From: a virus
Virus record (IMG/VR): IMGVR_UViG_3300028607_000290
Span: 1-29,642 of that record
Length of the DNA: 29,642 nucleotides
Reading direction: 5' to 3' (one strand)
Position numbers and translations under genes: made by a program. Under the pieces are notes generated by a model. It was not told the DNA's origin. It did no database searches and was given only the letters and a program-made list of their open reading frames with translations. How positions within the stretch are numbered: the first letter of the stretch is position 1; every line of letters begins with the position of its first letter. This document shows, piece by piece, positions 26,242 through 29,642 of this stretch.

Positions 26242-28455
26242 TTATTCTATTATTTTTGATATTATTCCTTTATTATTGTATTTTGTAAATCCAAAATCTA
26301 TATTTGCTATAGTTTTTTCGGGTTTTGGTTTGTATAAATTTTTATTACACGCCATTATTGCAAGACCAGAGCTAATAGTAGCATCAAACCTTGTTCTATT
26401 ATTTATATCAAATTTAGACCAATCATTAAGGGTATTGGTAAAATACATATCCCCATATAATAAATCTCCTTTTACACCAACATATTGTTGTATATAACTT
26501 TCGATAGCAGCCGCATGAGCTTGTTTTATATCTTCACTTGAATTAGGTATCCCCCCAATTTCTTTTTCAGCTACAGATAATTTATTCCAAATTTTATCAG
26601 GTCTATTCATACTAAAACCTCTATAACCTCTTCTTTTTAAATAATATAATAATCTAGGTTTATTATTTTCACATAATAACGGCATACCATAGAATACTAT
26701 TGCCATTAATACATCCTCAAAAAATATTTCAGATGTTGGAGGTCTAGCTATATATTCTAAGAAAAAATGATTAGGTGGACAATCTTCCATAGAAAATTTT
26801 GTTAACCCATGTAAAGCACCTTTAGATCCTCTACCATCAACTGTTCCAGATATATCATAGCTATCACAGCCAAAAGCTCCCATGTGTTCATTACCAGGAT
26901 ATTTAAAACCATTTTTTAATATAATATTATTCTGTAAATTATTACTTGGTACCCAACTTATTAAAAATCTTCCTTGCGCGTCTGGATAAAATTTAACTTT
27001 TGTATCTTTTATACCATTTTCCCAAGCAAAACTACCTTTCGTTATCGAAGAAGATTTAGTAACATCGTTATTATAATCTATTTGTTCATATATTCTAACA
27101 AGATTAAATAGACTACCTTTTGTTTCATCTCTAAATGCATGATCTTCAGATCTTGGAAACTGACGATAAAATTCATTTAAACTATCTTGATCGTTCTTTA
27201 ATCCATCAACTTCATTTTGCCAATGTTCTAGAATTCCAGTATCTATATAATCGCCGTATGGTCCTTTAACTTCGGTTTCTGGTGTATCAAATACAGGGTG
27301 TCCATAAGAATCGATGAATCCTTCGTAATTCCATTCCATAGGTATGAACATAGAATATAATCCTGAGCGAGTCTGTCCATTGCGGTTTCTTTTTGTAACA
27401 TTTGAATTATCATATAATTTTTTAAAATTATTACCACCTTTATCTAATGCATTTGAAGTACTTCCCATCATGCATTTACCAATAATTCTACTACCAAGTC
27501 TTAATGTAGTTTTTGTAACCCTCCAATTATTTAATATATTATTAGGTCTCTCCCACTTACCGCTTTCATCATGCGCTAATAGTTTTAATTTTTCACCATC
27601 ATAACTATTATCACCTGTATTTTTCCAATCTATAGTAGTATCTAATCCTTGTAAATCCATGGCTTCACTACCCATTTCGATCTTTCTTCTAGTTAACTTA
27701 CTAGCTGGTACTCTATATGCTAATTCACTTTTTGGTCGATCCATACCATCTTGGATCGGTTTAAAAAAGAAAGGATAATTAACTGATATAGGTACAACCT
27801 TATCGGTAAACATTTTCTTAGCATCTGGACCCGTTTTTGATAATATACCAAATCTTGCATCACTTGATATAGTCGCCATATTAACAAGTTCCCCTGACGC
27901 CATAAAAGAAAATCCAGATCTTCTATTTTTTAAATAACATATGCCATAACACCGTTGATCTGCTTTGCATGCCTCCCAGAATATAAAGAATAATCTATTA
28001 GCCTCTCTGAAATCTGGTTTCCCAACATCAATTTTTGACCATTGTAAGTACATGTAATGTGTACCTGTTATATAAGTTGGTACACCTTTATTGTAATACC
28101 AAAAACCTTCTTCTCTTCTTCTAAACTCTTCTTCTATATAATCTATATACCGAGTTTTAAACTCATTAGGATAATCTTTCCAATCAAATATAGTTTTTAT
28201 TATTTGTAGGGCTTTAGGTTGTTCAGTTACCTCCCACCTACCGCTATTAAATTTATGTATTTTTTTAGGTTGTTTTGGTAAAGCTATTTCAAAATTTTGT
28301 ATTTCATATATCTCCCCAATTACCCCAGTTTTACTAATAACTACAATATCATTTTCCTTATTATAACCATATTTCCATTTTTTAGACTTATTAAGTCTTT
28401 TAACGGTGTTTATTCTAATAGGTTCTACAATCTTATATAAAGTTTGTTCATACAT
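26242..28455 (-). CDS. terL: Terminase large subunit (737 aa)
   Basis: The packaging motor cuts and pumps DNA through the portal. ATPase parts: a diverged Walker A (YLKNRRSGFS, 174-183), Walker B with catalytic Glu (KLLAHDES, D296 E297), and a coupling motif (CMMGSTS, 328-334). Nuclease candidates: D531 in AFGCDSYDISGT, an acidic residue near 596 (LLCENN), and D691 in RFDATISSGLA near the C-terminus. The region around FPRSEDHAFRDETKGSLF is also typical. At about 740 aa it is longer than most terminases, as in crAss-like phages. The start overlaps the preceding stop as TAATG. Confidence 0.9.
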   Translation of the reverse strand: MYEQTLYKIVEPIRINTVKRLNKSKKWKYGYNKENDIVVISKTGVIGEIYEIQNFEIALPKQPKKIHKFNSGRWEVTEQPKALQIIKTIFDWKDYPNEFKTRYIDYIEEEFRRREEGFWYYNKGVPTYITGTHYMYLQWSKIDVGKPDFREANRLFFIFWEACKADQRCYGICYLKNRRSGFSFMASGELVNMATISSDARFGILSKTGPDAKKMFTDKVVPISVNYPFFFKPIQDGMDRPKSELAYRVPASKLTRRKIEMGSEAMDLQGLDTTIDWKNTGDNSYDGEKLKLLAHDESGKWERPNNILNNWRVTKTTLRLGSRIIGKCMMGSTSNALDKGGNNFKKLYDNSNVTKRNRNGQTRSGLYSMFIPMEWNYEGFIDSYGHPVFDTPETEVKGPYGDYIDTGILEHWQNEVDGLKNDQDSLNEFYRQFPRSEDHAFRDETKGSLFNLVRIYEQIDYNNDVTKSSSITKGSFAWENGIKDTKVKFYPDAQGRFLISWVPSNNLQNNIILKNGFKYPGNEHMGAFGCDSYDISGTVDGRGSKGALHGLTKFSMEDCPPNHFFLEYIARPPTSEIFFEDVLMAIVFYGMPLLCENNKPRLLYYLKRRGYRGFSMNRPDKIWNKLSVAEKEIGGIPNSSEDIKQAHAAAIESYIQQYVGVKGDLLYGDMYFTNTLNDWSKFDINNRTRFDATISSGLAIMACNKNLYKPKPEKTIANIDFGFTKYNNKGIISKIIE

Positions 28456-28727
28456 TACTTAGATCTTTTTTCAGCAAACCCACGAAATGCCTCTTCTTTT
28501 TGGCTTAGAGGTTTATTATTTAATAAAGCCTCTTCATTTTGAATTCTACTTAATATTTCAAAGGCATCGAATATAGCTAATTTTTTTGTTGCCGCCGCGT
28601 TTTTTAATCTATCTGCGGATATATCATCATCTGAGTCTACAATAGGTTCTTTAGCCACTTTAATAAGTTCCTCAACCGCTTTGTGCCCAGCTAGGATTAT
28701 ATTCTTTTTCGTCTCCTTGATATTCAT
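28455..28727 (-). CDS. Probable terminase small subunit (90 aa)
   Basis: A small, helical, charged protein immediately before the large subunit and coupled to it by TAATG. The block ISADRLKNAAATKKLAIFDA, followed by FEILSRIQNEE, is one I recall from short genes before terminases in uncultured marine phages. A DNA-recognition role is inferred from place and size; no helix-turn-helix is evident. The ATG at 28727 (MNIKETKK) overlaps the end of the 197-aa gene by 56 bases; a TTG at 28739 would overlap by 68. The N-terminal helix lies in the overlapped part, so the true start is uncertain. Confidence 0.6.
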   Translation of the reverse strand: MNIKETKKNIILAGHKAVEELIKVAKEPIVDSDDDISADRLKNAAATKKLAIFDAFEILSRIQNEEALLNNKPLSQKEEAFRGFAEKRSK

Positions 28728-29265
28728 ATTTAATTTCAATAAATTTATTTGGTATCTTATATAATAATTCGCTATCTACTATAAACTCATGATTCATTTT
28801 TGGATTAAATCCAACTAATTCATCTTTTTTAAAAGTTCCATCAGTATATTTTACAATACCAATAGTAGAATTTTCTTTTTGAAAGAAATAAAAATCATTA
28901 TTTTCTTCTATTGGTTTTACAAAAGTAAAACCATCTAAAGCATTCCAAGTATTATTTTTTTTATATAAATACACTTGATTTAGTTGAACAAAATATAAAT
29001 TATCTTTAAAGTAAGATCTACTAGTTTTTTCTTTACCATATTGATTATACCATCTTCTAAATACATTGTGATGAATAATGATTTCGTCACCAATATTTAT
29101 AGGGGTATTAAAATGTTTAGGTGTTTGTACAACAATCGCGTTTTTATTAATATACCTATGATCTGATATATTGTTATTTAATATTAAGTTAGTATCATTT
29201 ATTTTTTTAGTATTGTTATATATCTTACCTTTTGGTTCTACTATAAAATCAAATAACCCTCGCAT
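28672..29265 (-). CDS. GroES-like (co-chaperonin-like) protein, possible tandem fold (197 aa)
   Basis: The middle of the protein resembles the GroES pattern: VVQTPKHFNTPINIGDEIII (45-64) then HHNVFRRW, with a mobile-loop-like polar segment (72-86), and YFVQLNQVYLYK (91-102). A second, weaker copy may follow: STIGIVKYTDGT, then ELVGFNPKMNHEFIVDSELL. Phage co-chaperonins help host GroEL fold the capsid protein, which would suit its place beside the packaging and head genes. The similarity is distant. The start overlaps the stop of the 72-aa gene as TAATG. The gene ends in TGA. It could instead be an unrelated beta-barrel protein. Confidence 0.5.
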   Translation of the reverse strand: MRGLFDFIVEPKGKIYNNTKKINDTNLILNNNISDHRYINKNAIVVQTPKHFNTPINIGDEIIIHHNVFRRWYNQYGKEKTSRSYFKDNLYFVQLNQVYLYKKNNTWNALDGFTFVKPIEENNDFYFFQKENSTIGIVKYTDGTFKKDELVGFNPKMNHEFIVDSELLYKIPNKFIEIKYEYQGDEKEYNPSWAQSG

Positions 29266-29483
29266 TAATACTCTAAATTATATTCAATAGCTATAGCCAT
29301 ATTTTTATTAAAATCTTTCCATGGTATTACATCATCACCCTTTTTAATAAAAATGCCAAACCCTGTCGCGTTTTCTTGTATATCAACTATTGTATGCCCA
29401 CCATACACCTCTTGACCAACAGAATAGTGCATAGCTTCATTTTTATAATCTTTACCTATACTAATTTTTCGTATCAGTTTCAT
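29265..29483 (-). CDS. Small conserved phage protein upstream of the packaging genes (72 aa)
   Basis: The protein has no signal peptide or membrane segment. Blocks such as ISIGKDYKNEAMHYSVGQEV and VIPWKDFNKNMAIAIEYNLE look familiar from the same position in uncultured marine phages, but no function is known to me. A GTG at 29486 just before the ATG at 29483 gives one more residue; ATG is preferred. The start lies inside the end of the preceding gene (overlap 23 bases) and its stop overlaps the next start as TAATG. Confidence 0.6.
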   Translation of the reverse strand: MKLIRKISIGKDYKNEAMHYSVGQEVYGGHTIVDIQENATGFGIFIKKGDDVIPWKDFNKNMAIAIEYNLEY

Positions 29484-29642
29484 CACTAACTACTTCAACT
29501 TGTTCAGTAATACTTTGATAAGCGCCATCTTGTATATTAATATTAACTTTACCGTATTCTTTTTCAAGTTTTTCTTGAAATTCTTGTAGTTCTTTTCTAA
29601 GACCTGGTATTATACTAATAATATCATACTTCTGAGATTCTA
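29461..29642 (-). CDS. C-terminal part of a small helical acidic protein (5' end outside the window)
   Basis: The frame open at the right edge gives about 60 residues ending in TAG: SQKYDIISIIPGLRKELQEF, then QEKLEKEYGKVNINIQDGAY, then a Glu/Asp-rich tail. It is helical and charged with no recognised domain. It overlaps the next gene by 23 bases in another frame, in keeping with the compact, coupled packaging block. Confidence 0.6.
   Translation of the reverse strand, partial: ESQKYDIISIIPGLRKELQEFQEKLEKEYGKVNINIQDGAYQSITEQVEVVSDETDTKN

Noticed and set aside
1-29642. Stop codon reassignment, known in some crAss-like phages
   Set aside because: Very long genes are open under the standard code, and TAA, TGA (28672) and TAG (29461) all end genes at sensible places. 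The single TGA and TAG cases are weak evidence by themselves.
1-29642. CRISPR array, tRNA gene, integrase or attachment site
   Set aside because: No spaced repeats or cloverleaf candidates in the gaps, and no integrase-like protein; gaps are too short for most of these.

Overview
The window looks like the virion (head, neck, tail and cargo) module of a tailed phage with a short-tailed, crAss-like architecture, most likely infecting a member of the Bacteroidota, probably aquatic. Three things point there. The terminase large subunit, portal, major capsid protein, two neck ring proteins and muzzle protein carry sequence blocks I recognise from crAss-like (Crassvirales-type) phages and related uncultured marine phage contigs, in the matching order. 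The DNA is very AT-rich, and the starts I checked have A/T-rich leaders with no Shine-Dalgarno site, as in Bacteroidota. A secreted protein at the left edge has a Bacteroidota-style signal peptide ending in VYAQ. Family calls rest on recognition of sequence blocks, not on a database search.

Every gene I accept lies on the minus strand, so the region reads from right (29642) to left (1). Packaging block (29642-26242): the end of a small acidic protein, a 72-aa protein, a 197-aa GroES-like protein, a 90-aa probable terminase small subunit, and the terminase large subunit. Several junctions are coupled through TAATG or TAAATG. Head block (26241-20187): portal, scaffold-like protein, major capsid protein, a strong intrinsic terminator, and a conserved head/neck protein. 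Neck and tail block (20126-12936): two ring proteins, the 1205-aa muzzle/nozzle protein with an added cadherin-like region, and a separate 457-aa protein that looks like the other half of the muzzle. Cargo block (12909-466): a GNAT-like protein, a T7 gp14-like internal protein ending in a Hint domain, a 645-aa probable cargo protein, and a 2980-aa polyvalent protein with a zincin-like HExxxH motif and a HAD phosphatase/kinase-like domain. The left edge (376-1) has a one-helix membrane protein with a coiled coil, then the start of a secreted protein; together these may belong to lysis or the cell envelope.

Inferred workflow: the terminase subunits and portal package DNA into a shell built by the major capsid protein on the scaffold. 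The ring and muzzle proteins close the neck and form the tail barrel. The internal, 645-aa and 2980-aa proteins are loaded as cargo and delivered at infection, where their hydrolase-like domains could act on the cell wall or on host nucleotides and proteins.

No stretch of 300 bases lacks a gene; the longest gap is 89 bases (377-465). I saw no tRNA, rRNA, CRISPR array, insertion sequence, integrase or attachment site. TAA, TAG and TGA all end accepted genes, so nothing suggests a reassigned stop codon.
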